A DNA stretch of 64,000 nt from contig NC_134662.1 of assembly GCF_030463565.1 (NCBI RefSeq), forward strand, positions 1,674,001 to 1,738,000, read 5' to 3'. The position numbers and the translations under genes were made by a program. The DNA is from Pelecanus crispus (Eukaryota > Chordata > Aves > Pelecaniformes > Pelecanidae). Positions 24,085 through 36,880 of this stretch are shown here, one piece after another; position 1 is the first letter of the stretch; each line of letters opens with the position of its first letter. Below the pieces are notes generated by a model that was not told the origin of the DNA, searched no databases, and saw nothing but the letters and a program-made list of their open reading frames with translations.

Positions 24085-27000
24085 GCGTTTTGCTGCAGAT
24101 GCCATTGTAGATGTCGATGCCATTGTAGATGTCACAGCAGACACAGGTATCACTGCAGATGCCTTTGCAGAAACACAACTTCAGATGCAATTACAGGTGG
24201 AGATGCCACTCCAGATACCTTGCATATGCCATTGCGGATGTAGACAAAATGGAAAGTGCAGAGAGCACTGCGGATACCCTGGCAGACAGAGATAGCACTG
24301 CTGATACAGACGACATTTCGGAGGAAGGTATCTTCGCAGACGCCGTTGCAGATGCCAGTACAGGTGGAGATACCATTGCAGATGGAGATATCGTTGCAGA
24401 TACTGATACATATACACTTACAGAAACCATTGCGAATACATGTGCAAATACAGCTACCATACCGATATAGACAGTTAGAGGTACAATTACGGATACAGGT
24501 AAAATACAAGACATACATGCTGGTACCATCACAAAAGCAGGTACCATCACAGACACCATCACAGATACCAATATAATTACAGACACAGATACCAATTAAA
24601 TATGCAGATACAATTACCAATACAGGAAAAAAAATATAAACAATTAGAGATACCATTACAGACTGTAATTTGCCACAGCAGATGCACACACCATTGCAGA
24701 TGTTGTTGCAGATAAGATGCCACAGCAGATGCAGATCACATTGCAGAGACCATTCCAGATCACATGGCAGATGCAGGTGCAATTTCAGGTAGAACTACAG
24801 ATGGAGGTGCCATTGCAGATGCCATAACAAATGAAGATACCTTTGAAGATGCTGATGCCATTGCAGATACAGACACCAGGGCAGATACCATTGGAGATAC
24901 AATTGCAGTGGCAGACACCATTGCAGAATCTGCTTGAAGACAAGGAGATGCAAATGCAGAAATAGCTGCAAATGATATCGCACATGCAGATAGGGCTGCC
25001 GACACCACACAAATGCCACTGCAGTTGTAGTATATGCTCAGATATCATTGAAGGTGCCATTGCAGATACTACAGCAAACGCCATTAAAGATATCACACCA
25101 GCTGCAGACACCACTGCAGACAGCACTGCAGATGAAGATACCGTTACAGATATCGTTGCAGATGCAGATGGCATTGTAGGAGCAATTCCAGAAGTTAATA
25201 GCAATGTGGATACAATTATAGATTCCACTTAAGGTGCAGATACCATAGCAGATGCAGATGCCATCGCTGACGGCATTGCAGAATGAATTAGCATTGTAGA
25301 CACCACTGCAGAGCGCACTGCAGAAGCACAATCCATTCCTCATAACATCAGAGATGGAGATACCAAAGCAAATACCATTGCAGATGCAGATGTCATTCCA
25401 GATGGAAATAAAGCTGCAGATACAGGTACCATTGGAGATGGCGTTGCAGATGCGGAGACAGTAGAAGACAACCATTCGATTGGAACTGAATACACCTTTA
25501 CAGATGCCATTGCAAATGCATGTGCAATTTCAGACATAAAGGCAGATGCCATTGCAGACGCAGATGCCATTGCAGACGCAGATACTATTGCAGATGCAAC
25601 TACTATTCCAGATGACACTACAGAAAGAGTTCGCATTGCGGACACCATTGCAGATAGATTATCAATGCAGACACAGTTACAGGTACAGTTACAGGTACAG
25701 ATACCATTACAGACCCAGACACTGGCACTATCAGTAATACAGGTACTGGTTTCGTCACTCATTGATATAATTACAGACACAGACTCAATTGAATTGCAGA
25801 TACAGTTGCAGATGCAGGCACAAATTGATACAATTCCAGATACAGACACAACTACACATGCAATTTAGGATACAAGGACAGATACACGGACTCATTCAAT
25901 TACACAAGCAGTAGCAGATACAGCAAGTGACATCATTACTGACTGTGGCACCATGACAGACAGAGGCAACATTACACATAAAGACATTGATACAAATACA
26001 GCTACCATTACACACAGACGTGTTGTTACAGGTAGAGGTACAGATAAATACACAGAAAACTACACAGTCACCGATAGGGATATGGAAAGGATACGGAGAT
26101 GGCTACAAATACAATGACAGACACAGGTACAATTCCAGAGACAGGCACAATTACACACAGAGATACAGGCAGAGAAAGAACTAGAGATGCAGCCTGAAAC
26201 ACACTCAGATACAACTGCTGATACAGATACAGTTGGAGGTGCAGATACACATACAGATACGTACATGTACATGTTCCACTACACATACCAATAAATGCAT
26301 AAAAGGTGCCACTGAAGATACCGCTCTAGATGTAGATACCACTCCAGATACCATTGCAGATGCAGACACCTTTGCATTCCAGGTGCAAATACAATTACAG
26401 ATAGCATCACATTGCAAATGGAAATGCTGTTGGAGATGTGGATGCTGTTGTATCACCCTTGGAGATGCCATTGCAGATGTAAACAAAATGGGAGCTACAG
26501 ACACCATTGCAGATACTTGTGCAGTTGCAGGTAGCAATGCAGCTGCAGACACCATTGCAGCAGAATCTACCATTGCAGAGGCTACTGATGATGCAGATAG
26601 CGTTGCTGATGCCATAGCAGACGCAGCTGCCATTGTGGATGTAGACGCTATTTCAGATGCAGATACCACTGCAAATGGCATTGCAAATTAAAGTACCATT
26701 GTGAAATCCATTGCATATGCACACACCTTTCCTTATAATGTCGCAAATGCAAACACCAAAGCCAGTACCATTGCAGATGTCACGCCAGCTGCAGATACTA
26801 CTGCAGAAGCAGATACCATTGTAGAAGCCACTACAGAGACCATTGCTGATGCAAAGTCAGATGCAGGTACAATAGGAGATGCAGAGGCCACTGAAGACCC
26901 TCAGAGAAGTACAAATGCCTTTGCTGATGTGGAGGCCATTGCAGATACTGAGCCCATTGCAGATATCGATAGCATTACACACAGGAATGCAGATACAATT

Positions 27001-27695
27001 ACCATTAAAGATGCCATTATCGATAACACTACAGGTCCTGAGACAAGTACGGAGTGTCACATACATTCCGATTACAATGCTACAGATTATTATATATAGA
27101 TTAGACATACCATTGCAGGTAGAGACAGAATTACTCGTACATATGAAGAAACCAAATACAGATACAAAAACCGTTGCAAGTACATGTGCAGATACAGATA
27201 CCATTACTGCCATAGATACAGTTACAGGTAAAATTACAGGTACAGATTCCGTTAGATACCATTAAAGACACAGATAGTGGTACCGTCACAACTACAGGTA
27301 CAAGTTCCATTTCCCATACCATCACAGAAACCCTTACAATAACATTCTTCACTGAATTGGAGATACAATTGCAGATATAGGCACAAAATTTGTAAAGTTT
27401 GATGACAGATCAAGACACCATTAATCATATTTTTACATATACACATACCCCATTACACACACAATTGCAGATACAATTACAAGTACAGATTCAGTCACAT
27501 ATGTAAGTACAGATACAAGTAGAGTTCATTGGAGGTACCATTAGACAGAGGTACCGTTACGTAAAAAGCTATTGATACAAATACCGTTGTGGGTGCAGGT
27601 ACAGATCCCAGTGTGTCTGTATCAGATACACTGTGACAGATGCCGGTACTCATGTAGATACCATTACAGACACCGATACCAATGTAGACAGACAC
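24085..27695 (+). repeat. Hexamer-based satellite (ACCATT/GCAGAT), 3.6 kb
   Basis: Built from alternating hexamers such as GCAGAT and ACCATT, giving a basic ACCATTGCAGAT dodecamer with 6-bp insertions and losses. Stretches rich in ACAGGT/ACAGAT/ATTACA (about 24,400-24,660, 25,660-26,300 and 27,000-27,690) alternate with GCAGAT-rich ones. Because the unit is a multiple of 3, all six frames give long low-complexity peptides (ADTIADAD, LQWYLQW and similar), which are not genes. Confidence 0.9.
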
Positions 27696-27930
27696 TGAGA
27701 TCTGTAATTGCATCTGAAATTGTATCTGCACCTGCCATCGTATCTTCAATGATGTCTGCATCTCCTATGGCATCTATAGAGGCATCTTCACTTGCCCCTG
27801 CATCTACAATGATTCCTGCAATGGTAATTGTCTCTGAAAAGCTATCTGCATCTGCAATGGCATCTGCAGCTGCAGTGGTACCTACACCTGCAGCGATGGC
27901 CTCATCTGCAATAGCATCTGCTACTCCCCC
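27696..27930 (-). repeat. Inverted segment of the hexamer satellite
   Basis: From about 27,695 the plus strand reads the reverse complement (ATCTGC and AATGGC/AATGGT hexamers, e.g. 'tctgcatctgcaatggcatc'). The array therefore flips orientation and ends at about 27,930. Confidence 0.85.
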
Positions 27931-28369
27931 TGGTAGGTGGCCGAAGGAAGTGCCACCACGGGCCACGGTGGAGAGGAGGCCTCCGGCACTGCCCTTCCAG
28001 CCTGCTGCTGGCTTAGCAGCAGCTCCAGCTGAACTGACCTCACGCCTACGCTGCCCTGTCAGGGTCTCAGGAAGAAGTGACCTTGCCGCAAGCCTGCTGC
28101 TGACCTGCAGGAACAGTGGTGACCTCAGAATGACTAGCCAAGTCATGTGACTGCTCCTACCCTGTCAGCATCACCGGCAGAAGTGACCTCACCAGCCCTC
28201 TGCCCCACCAGGCAGCTGATCCATGCCTGCCCCCTGACCTGCCTCTCCTCTGCCCACCCGCAGCCCTCTGCGCTGGCACTGGCAGCTGCACCTCCTGTCT
28301 TAATTCATGAAGACCTAACTCTCACCTTCATCCATCCGCTTACTCTGTCTGTAGCCCAAAATTAGAATG
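27931..28369. repeat. GC-rich sequence with weak internal repetition
   Basis: Phrases such as 'gaagtgacct' and 'gctgacctgc' recur imperfectly between the hexamer satellite and the ~165-bp satellite. No gene was recognised. The continuous frame spilling in from the satellite is not supported as coding. Confidence 0.4.
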
Positions 28370-29926
28370 GGCGGCTGCCAGGCAAGGCTCCCACACAAAA
28401 AGGGCCAGGTCTAAAAGCTGTTGGTGGCCCTCACCTTCCCCTGGCAGCACTTTGCCAGCCCCACCGACATGGGGCTCTGCGCTTGCTCTACTGCCTAAAA
28501 CTCTACCTCACCACAGCCCAGGAACAAAATGGACTGCCACCAGCTAGACCTCCCACAAAGAAATGGCCAGGACTAGAAGCTGTTGGTGGCCCTCACCTTC
28601 CATTGGCAGCCCCTTCACAACCCCACCAGTACCAAAGCTCTGGCTTGCTCTACCACCTAACCCTCAACCTATAAGCTAACCCTATACATTGCCAAAGCCC
28701 AGGAAGAAAATAGGCAGCCACCAGCTAGGTCTCCAGCACAGAAGTAGCCAGGATTGAGAGCTCTTCCTAGCCCTCAATTTCCCTTGGCAGCCCCACCGAC
28801 ACCTGGGCTCTACACATGCTTTACCACCTACTTCACCTTCACCAGAGCCCAGCAAAACCAGACAGCAGCTAGACAGGACTGCCACACAGAAGTGGTGTCG
28901 TGGTTTAACCCTGGGCAGCAGCTCAGCACCATGCAGCCGCTCGCTCACTCCCCCTGCCCCAATGGGATGGGGGAGAGAATCGGAAGAGTGAGAAACACTC
29001 CTGGGTTGAGATAAGAACAGTTTAATAATTGAAATAAAGTAAAATAGTAGTAGTAGTAATAATAACAATATAATAATAATAGTAATAATAATATATAAAG
29101 CAAGTGATGCACAATGCAGTTGCTCACCACCCGCTGACCGATACCCAGCCAGTTCCCGAGCAGCGATCGCTGCTCCCCAGCCAACCCCCCCAGTTTCCAT
29201 ACTGCCCATGACGCCGTACGGTATGGAATGGCCCTTGGGTCAGTTTGGATCAACTGTTCTGGCTGTGCCCCCTCCCAGTTTCTTGTGCACCCAGCAGAGC
29301 ATGGGAAGCTGAAAAGTCCTTGACTAGTGTAGTCACTAGCTGAAACCAGGACAAGTGGCAAGGACTGAATGATGTTATTGGCCCTCGCCCTCCCTTGGAA
29401 GCCCCTTCATATTCCCAGCAACACTGGTGCTCTGCAATTCCTCTACCACCTAACCCTGTAGCTCACCAGAGCCCTGCAACAAGAGACACAGAGCTCAGAC
29501 ACAGCTCCCACAAAGAAATGGAAGGAACTAGAAGCTGTTGATGGCCCTCACCTTCACGTGGCGGTCCCTTCACAGCCCCCCAAAAATTTGGGCTCAGCGC
29601 TTGGTCTGAAAGCTCACCCTATCACTCACCAGAGTCCAGCAAGAAAATGAAGAGGAGCCAGTGAGGGCTCCCACACAGAAATGGCCAGGACTGGAAGGCG
29701 TTGCTGGTCCTTGCCTGCCCTTGGCAGCGCTTTCACAGCCCCACAAACACCGGGGCTCTGCCCTTGCCTTGCCTCCATACGGTCCCGACACTTTCTCACT
29801 CTCACCAAAGCCCAGCTCCAAAATTGCAAACGTCCAGCATTTTCTCCCACACCCAAGGTCCCAGGACTGAAAGGCATTGCTGGTCCTTTCCTGCCCTTGG
29901 CAGTGCTTTCACAGCCCCACAAACAC
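28370..29926 (+). repeat. ~165-bp satellite, second block
   Basis: Landmark 'ccaggactagaagctgttgg' and variants occur near 28405, 28567, 28748, 29360, 29522, 29684 and 29861. The spacing is 162-181 bp after removing the inserted 458-bp LTR. Units share 'ccctcaccttcccctggcag', 'cttcacagccccac' and 'tctaccacctaaccct' with the block at 9,075-9,845. The array stops abruptly at 29,926 in mid-unit. Confidence 0.85.
28896..29353 (+). mobile_element. Solo LTR with perfect 5-bp target duplication
   Basis: A TG...CA element (TGTCGTGGTTTAACCC to GAAACCAGGACA) flanked by AGTGG at 28891-28895 and 29354-29358. It is the same family as 21,443-22,002 but lacks about 100 bp of the 3' part. It interrupts a ~165-bp satellite unit. 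The 5-bp duplication suggests ERVL-like integration. Confidence 0.9.
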
Positions 29927-30440
29927 TGTTGCCCGAAAAGCAGATTTGTTGCCTGGTGTGCAATAAACCAATTTCCACACACTGGTGAGATACTGCTTTA
30001 TTTCATTTCTGTGCAGAGATGGGTGCTAGGTGGTAATTCCATAAAGCTAACGCGCCAGCCTCTGCTCTTAATCATATTTACACAACACACATACATGCAC
30101 TTTATTTACATACATTACAAAATCACAGTCCTGTAATACTCAGTCTAACCGCGCATGCTCCCTAGGGGTGTCTGGTGGTCTTCGGTGGTCGCTTCGGCTT
30201 GTACACCCCATAGGCTTGTTGCCAAAGTACAAGTTGTGGTCATCCAAACTTTTTCCATTGTCCTTCTTCATCCACCCATCATTTGCCCAAGTTCTCGTGG
30301 TGTTTCATTATACTACGCTCAGTTCCTTTGATCAATACATCTACAATAAATCATCTGCCATATTCTGGCATGGTCAGGACTATACAGGGACTGAAAGCAG
30401 CTTAATGTTTTACTGATATCAGTGCTGTTGTGAAAAAACA
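29927..30440 (-). mobile_element. Possible reverse-oriented LTR
   Basis: The satellite stops dead at TGTTGCCCGAAAAGCAG. Read on the minus strand, this would be an LTR 3' end (...CGGGCAACA) preceded by AATAAA (plus-strand tttatt near 29,998). The far end and a target duplication were not found, so this is tentative. Confidence 0.35.
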
Positions 30441-33400
30441 CAGAACAGACATTGTAAAACTGTTAAGAGAGCATCCTCCAAACTTAATGGGAACAATGCG
30501 GTATCGCTACTGGCCATCCTGCCAGTTCCACTGGGAAACAAACTCCTTGGGGAGCACTGGGGACATGATTCTTCAGTATAGTACATAGCTTTCAGAGCGT
30601 GTTGTCTGCTCTACATACTCTCCACTGAAGTCCTCACTTCTCACGCAACATGTTCTTCTCTGGCCTCAGCCTCTTCTACAAACTAAACAACCTCAGAGCA
30701 TTCCCATTTTTCAGTTTCTTGCCTCACCCGGTCAGAACTCTCACTTTCCCTTTACTTCTGCAGTCTCCTCCTGCTCTCCTGACTCATCCTCTATTGTGTT
30801 TAGATTACACCAGATACAAAGACGTTCTCCCTTGATGAGGATCTGGCTTTGAATTCTTAGGGCTCCTAAGCCTGCATTTAATTCAGTGCCCTCTGAATAT
30901 ATATCACTAATATAACCTGATTTTCAAAAGATATTGAACAACAATACATTACTTATAGCAGCAATTTTCCCTCTGCACGACTCACCTGTTGGGCATGTCC
31001 TGTCCAGCACTCTCTATGGTCCCAAAGCCAAGGCTTCTGGAAAGAAGATGCAACATGAATGTGAGAATGCCAGAGGAATTCTTCTCTTATCAACACTCTA
31101 ACTCCTTTAGTTTGTTACTACTACAGACTTCGTTGTGTTTTATTACAGGCAGAGCTGGTCACACTGTCTGGAATTCAGTTGCCAAGAGATTTCCACTACA
31201 AGAACTTGCAGTTGCTTGCCACATTGCCAATTTGTGGCTATTGCGCTGAAATTTCATGTGCTCTTTAGCCTAGTTTGAAATAAAATAGCTCAGGGAAGAT
31301 TTCTACCAACTTGGCGCAGCCTTCTACAAGTTTGGGTGATGGTGGTTATGTTTTGAATATATTAAAATATTTTTACAACTTTTTCATTAAGAACCTCTGT
31401 GGTTTGGACAACAATACTTAAACGTGGTAAGGCGGCTGAAAACTTGTGTGTCAGGAACATGGTTTTTCCTCTAACAGTGAGGCTCGTACTGCAGTCTGTT
31501 AAGTAATGAACCTCTGAAAAGATCCTACTTTGTTAATACTTCATAGAAAATTGGTAGTTTAGAACTTGGCAGCTTCAAAACTTTCATAGAAACATGGCAA
31601 CTAAAGTCCTCAAAAGTCCTATCTGCACGGAGCATGCTCTGACCCTTTGCTGTGCCCAGATTTGATCAGAGCAAGCATGTCCCAGAGCATACAGTGATGG
31701 AACATATTCTATGCCACATCTGTAAGGGTACTTTTCTGTAACAGTTCTACAAGGCTCCAGATATCAGAGCTAAGAGCAAGAAGGCAACATTTCTTCTTGT
31801 CTCACTGAGCACTTGCTGGCGCATGAGCAATACAGAAGGGAAGCAGGAAGCAGTGGTTTTTACAAACAGCAGTAATTAGGAGTAGACACAGCCTCCTCCT
31901 GGCTGGGAGTGGGGTCGGGAGTAGGATTTACAGCAAATACAGGTACAGAACCAGGAGAGGTGTGTGATACAGAATGAGAGAGGACAAAGCAAAAACAGCT
32001 ATGCCACACCGTGTTACCTAAACTGGAGAGGAACCCCAGATCTCTGAATTTCATCATTCCTCTACTCTCAGCAAATAAAGCTGTTTTCTGGTGGCCTACT
32101 GTGAGATAACTTTGCATTGCTACCTGCTATTTCACTGACTCATGGGGCAGAGGTTTTTGCCATCAGTCTAAAGCTACTAATACGGAATTTAAACATTTGC
32201 TTTTTTCTAAGGAAAGAAGAGCGTTTCACAAAAACAAATGCATGTTAAAATACTGCTCAGATTACAAAGTAAACATGCAAAAGTCAGAAAATGTCACATG
32301 CAAATATACCTTGTCACATTAATTCTTTGTTATTCTTTTTAATGTAGTCATTTGGGTACAATTTTAGATAACAGAATAACATGCTATTTGCTACGGGATC
32401 TAGAGCTGTAGGACAGATGCCTCCTTTTTTTGTGAGAACTGGAAGATGCGTACTGCATAAAGAAAACTTCCACAAAAAGTGAAGATCATCTTTCATTCCT
32501 AGAGCGGTCAGTTAACACGCAGAAGAACAGGATTTTACCCCTTCTGTTGCCACAGGGCTCTTGTACTATGCTAAGCAGGTCATCCATACCAAACTTTCAT
32601 AGCTGGCCTCAAAGAATAGCCTTCTGTTTTGATGTACAGAGCCACAAAACACTGCAGTTGGGATTTAGATACCTTCACTCCTCTGCTAGCTCACCCTGTA
32701 ATCCTCATACTCCTAGGGGACCTTATACTGACTTTCAAGCCAGTTCAAAAGTTCTTCACTTACAATAATGAGCAGTTACAACCATAGTTTGTGCCCCCTG
32801 TCTTAGGATCTGCAGATTTTCCATTATTTAACCCCTCAGAAGGTGCCAGCGTAGACTTTTGCAAAGCTCACCAAGGGAATTGGATTCAGCAAAAGAGCCA
32901 GGGGAACCTTTAAAACACAGCCAGAGGATGACCGGTGCCCCTAGTCCCAGCTTAGTGACCACAGCTCAGTGATTACAGCATATGCATGCCTTCTATTCTC
33001 TTCTGCCTCAAAGATTCAAACCCCTATTGTTCAAGTCTCAGTTTTCTCCTGTTGAGGCAGTTCCATTTGTATCAAGAGAACTCATTGTTGATCAAATCAG
33101 AGATAAGGCAGAGGCATGAGCCTGAACCTCCTACACCCTGGGTAAGGAAAAGAAAATTCATAAATAAAATCATTAAATTGCAGTCCGTGCCCCAAAGGAA
33201 GCCTGAGTTTTTTACCTTAAACAGGTATTGGATACAACACATAAACAGGCCCTGCAGCTTCCGTCTCAGATAAGTGTTCCATCTCCTACCCCACAGAAAT
33301 GTATTTTTACACCATCCCAGTTGTCTTCTGCTTTGCCAGAAGAGGAAACCTCTTGGTTTTGAGCTGGAGTTTTTAAAATACACATGGTCCAAGAGTTTGT

Positions 33401-34174
33401 GGTCTCATAAGTGCGCTGATGATACACACTGAGCTGGTGGAAAACCTCTGTAAGAAGGTCTGAAAGGACATGTTTGACAACAAAATCTGCCATTCTTGCA
33501 GGCACTGGCTAGGCAGAACAGCAGGTGGCACTGCTTGTGTACAGGACCGCAAGTCCAGGGAAGAAACAAATGATGTGAAATGTAAACCTCCAGCTACAAA
33601 TAAACAAAACAAAGTACGTTAGAATCCCATTCATTAACCACCAAGCTGCAATTCTGCGTATCAATCACACTCATTCAAATAATGACACCGTCAAGGCAAA
33701 GACACACATTAATATGTTCAAGGTTTGCCCAGATAATAACAGGAGTGGCTTTTTGCCTGTCACTAGCACATTCAACAGACTTCACAAAGAGCAATACTTC
33801 TGCTTTAGAGACGGCAGAAAATACGAGAATCCCGCTGACTAAAATCACTCAGAGAATCATCCCAAACCTTCCCAGCACTAGCAGATGCATTTGTAAAAGT
33901 CAAACAATGCCAATCTCTCTCCAAGGCTTTTGGAGATTAGGCATGCTAAATTCATTATCATGTAAAGTAATTAATTACTGTCATGTTTGGTCTCAGTCAG
34001 GAGCTGGTAATGATTTACTCAGATTAAACCCACACAGAAGTACGTATGAAATGTTTGTCAAGTCCAATGGACAGCAGCAGGTCACACCGAGTATACACCC
34101 ATATAGTAAGGAACAAGAGGAATTTCACCCCAACAGAACAAACAAGCTGTTAATAGACTAAACACAGGAAATTT
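30441..34174. other. AT-richer unique-looking DNA, nothing recognised
   Basis: I looked on the minus strand for later ceramide synthase exons (homeobox-like WFRRRRNQ region, Lag1p motif) and saw none. No RNA gene or repeat family was recognised. If the CERS4 gene extends this way, this would be intronic. Confidence 0.4.
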
Positions 34175-36880
34175 TCATAGAATCATAAAATCATTTAGGT
34201 TGGAAAAGACCCTTAAGATCATTGAGTCCAACCATTAACCTACAACTGCCAAGTCCCCCACTAAACCATGTCCCTAAGCATCACATCTACACGTCTTTGA
34301 AATACCTCCAGGGATGGGGACTCAACCACTTCCCTGGGCAGCCTGTTCCGGTGCTTGACCACCCTTTCCATGAATAAATTATTCCTAATATCCAATCTAA
34401 ACCTGCCCTGGCGCAACTAGAGCTGTTTCCTCTTGTCCTACTGCTTGTTACTTGGGAGAAGAGACCAACACCCACCTCACTACAACCTCCTTTCAGGTAG
34501 TTGTAAAAAGCAATAAGGTCACCCCTCAGCTGCCTTTTCTCCAGACTAAACCACCCCAGTTCCCTCAGCTGCTCCTCATAAGGCCTGTGCTCCAGACCCT
34601 TCCCCAGCTCCGTTGCCCTTCTCTGGACACGCTCCAGCACCTCAATGTCTTTCTTGTAGTGAGGGGCCCAAAACTGGACACAGCATTCCAGGGGCGGCCT
34701 CACCAGCGCCGAGTACAGGGGGACAATCACCTCCCTGCTCCTGCTGGCCACACTATTCCTGATACAAGCCAGGATGCTGCTGGCCTTCTTGGCCACCCGG
34801 GCACACTGCTGGCTCGTGTTTAGCCGGCTGTCAACCAACACTCGATCCCCTCGTCCAGATCGTTGATAAAGATACTAAACAGAACTGGCCCCAACACTGA
34901 GCCTTGGGGAACACCACTTGTGACCGGCCACCAACTGGCTTTAGCTCCATTTACCACAACTCTTTGGGCCCAGCCAGCCAGTTTTTTACGTGGGGAAGAG
35001 GATAGCTATCCAAGCCATGAGCAGCCAGTTTCTCCAGGAGAATGCTGTGGGAAACGGTGTCAAAGGCCTTACTAAAGTCTAGGTAGACAACATCCACAGC
35101 CTTTTCCCTCATTCACTAAGCAGGTCACCTTGTCATAGAAGGAGATCAGGCTAGTCAAGCAGGACCTGCCTTTCATAAACCCATGCTGACTGGGCATGAT
35201 CACCTCATTGTCCTATACGTGCCACGTGATGGCACTCAAGATGATCTGCTCCATAACCTTCCCCTGCACTGAGGTCAGACTGACAGGCCTGTCGTTCCCC
35301 GGATCCTCCTTCCGGCCCTTCTTGTAGATGGGTGTCTTGTTTGCTAACCTCCAGTCAAGTGGGACTTCCCCAGTTAGCCAGGACTGCTGATAAATGATGG
35401 AAAGTGGCTTGGTGAGCACTTCTGCCAGCTCACTGAGTACCCTTGGGCAGATCCCATCCGGCCCCATGGACTTGTGTGTGTCTAAGTGGTGTAGCAGATC
35501 GCTAAACATTTCCCCTTGGATTATGGGGGCTTCATTCCGCTCCCCATCCCCATCTTCCAGCTCAGGGTGCTGGACACCTAGAGAACAACTGGTCTTACTA
35601 TTAAAGACTGAGGCAAAGAAGGCATTAAGTACCTCAGCCTTTTCCTCAGCCTTTGTCACTATGTTTCCCCCCTGCATCCAATAAAGGATGGAGATTCTCC
35701 TTAGCCCTCCTTTTGTTGCTAATGTACTTATAGAAACATTTTTTATTCTTTTATGGCAGTAGCCAGATTAACTTCTAGTTGGGCTTTGGCCCTTCTAATT
35801 TTCTCCCTGCATAACCTCACAACGTCTTTGTGGTCCTCCTGAGTTGCCTGTTCCTTCTTCCAAAGGTCATAAACTCTCCTTTTTTTCCAGAGTTCCAGCA
35901 AAAGCTCTCTGTTCAGCCAGGCCTGTCTTCTTCCTTGATGGCTCAACTGTTGGCACATAGGGACGGCCTGCTCCTGCGCCATTACATTTCCTTCTTGAAG
36001 AATGTCCAGCCTTCCTGGACTCCTTGTCCTTCAGGACTGCCTCCCAAGGGACTCTGTCAACCAAGCTCCTAAACAGGCCAAAGTCTGCCCTCTGGAAGTC
36101 CAAGATAGCAGTTCTGCTGATCCCCCGCCTTACTTCTCCAAGAATCAAAAACTCTAACGTTTTGTGATCGCTATGCCCAAGATGGCCTCCATCACATCAC
36201 CCACAAGTCCTTCTCTGTTCACAACCAACAGGCCCAGCGGGGCGCCTTCCCTAGCTGCCTCACTCACCAGCTGTGTCAGGATGTTATTTTCCACACACTC
36301 CAGGAACCTCCTAGACTGTTTCCTCTCCGCTGTATTGTATTTCCAGCAGACATCTGGTGAGTTGAAGTCCCCCACGAGAACAAGGGCTAGCGATCGTGAG
36401 ACTTCTCCCAGCTGCTTATAGAATATTTCATCTGCTTCTTCATCCTGGCTGGGCGGTCTATAACAGACTCCCACAGTGCTATCTGTCTTGTTGGCCTTCC
36501 CCCTGATTCTTACCCATAAACACTCAACCCTCCCATCACCATCATCAAGCTCTAGACAGTCAAAACACTCCCTAACACACAGGGATACCCCACCGCCTCT
36601 CCTTCCTTGCCTGTCCCTTCTGAAGAGTTTATAGCCATCCAGTGCAGCACTCCAGTTGTGCGAGTCATCCCACCAGGTTTCCATGATGGCACCTATATCA
36701 TAGTTTTCCTGCTGCGCAATGGCTTCCAGCTTCTCCTGTTTGTTGCCCATGCTGCGCGCGTTGGTGTAGATGCACTTCAGTTGGGCTATTGACCCTGCCA
36801 CCTTTTTGGGGGAAGAAGCCCTAATTCCTATGTGACCATTCAAAGGACTAAAACTGTCTAAACCCATCCTTTAACTTCCA
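34175..36880 (-). mobile_element. CR1 retrotransposon, 2.7 kb, endonuclease plus reverse transcriptase
   Basis: The minus-strand element runs from about 36,880 to its 3' end at 34,175. The apurinic endonuclease frame is open for 237 codons (36,867-36,154), with TNARSMGNK, ETWW, GVCYRPPSQ and GDFN motifs. The reverse transcriptase N-terminal half follows (35,677-35,213; [35 protein letters not shown]). Then comes the C-terminal tail (34,841-34,287; [17 protein letters not shown]). Near 34,850 the sequence jumps from the mid-RT region to the tail, so the catalytic FADD segment is deleted, and frameshifts separate the blocks. ORF1 and the 5'UTR are missing. Not autonomous. Confidence 0.92.

Noticed and set aside
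24150..28150. Several 100-210-codon frames on both strands
   Set aside because: The hexamer unit is a multiple of three, so all frames stay open in several stretches. The peptides are repeat translations only.
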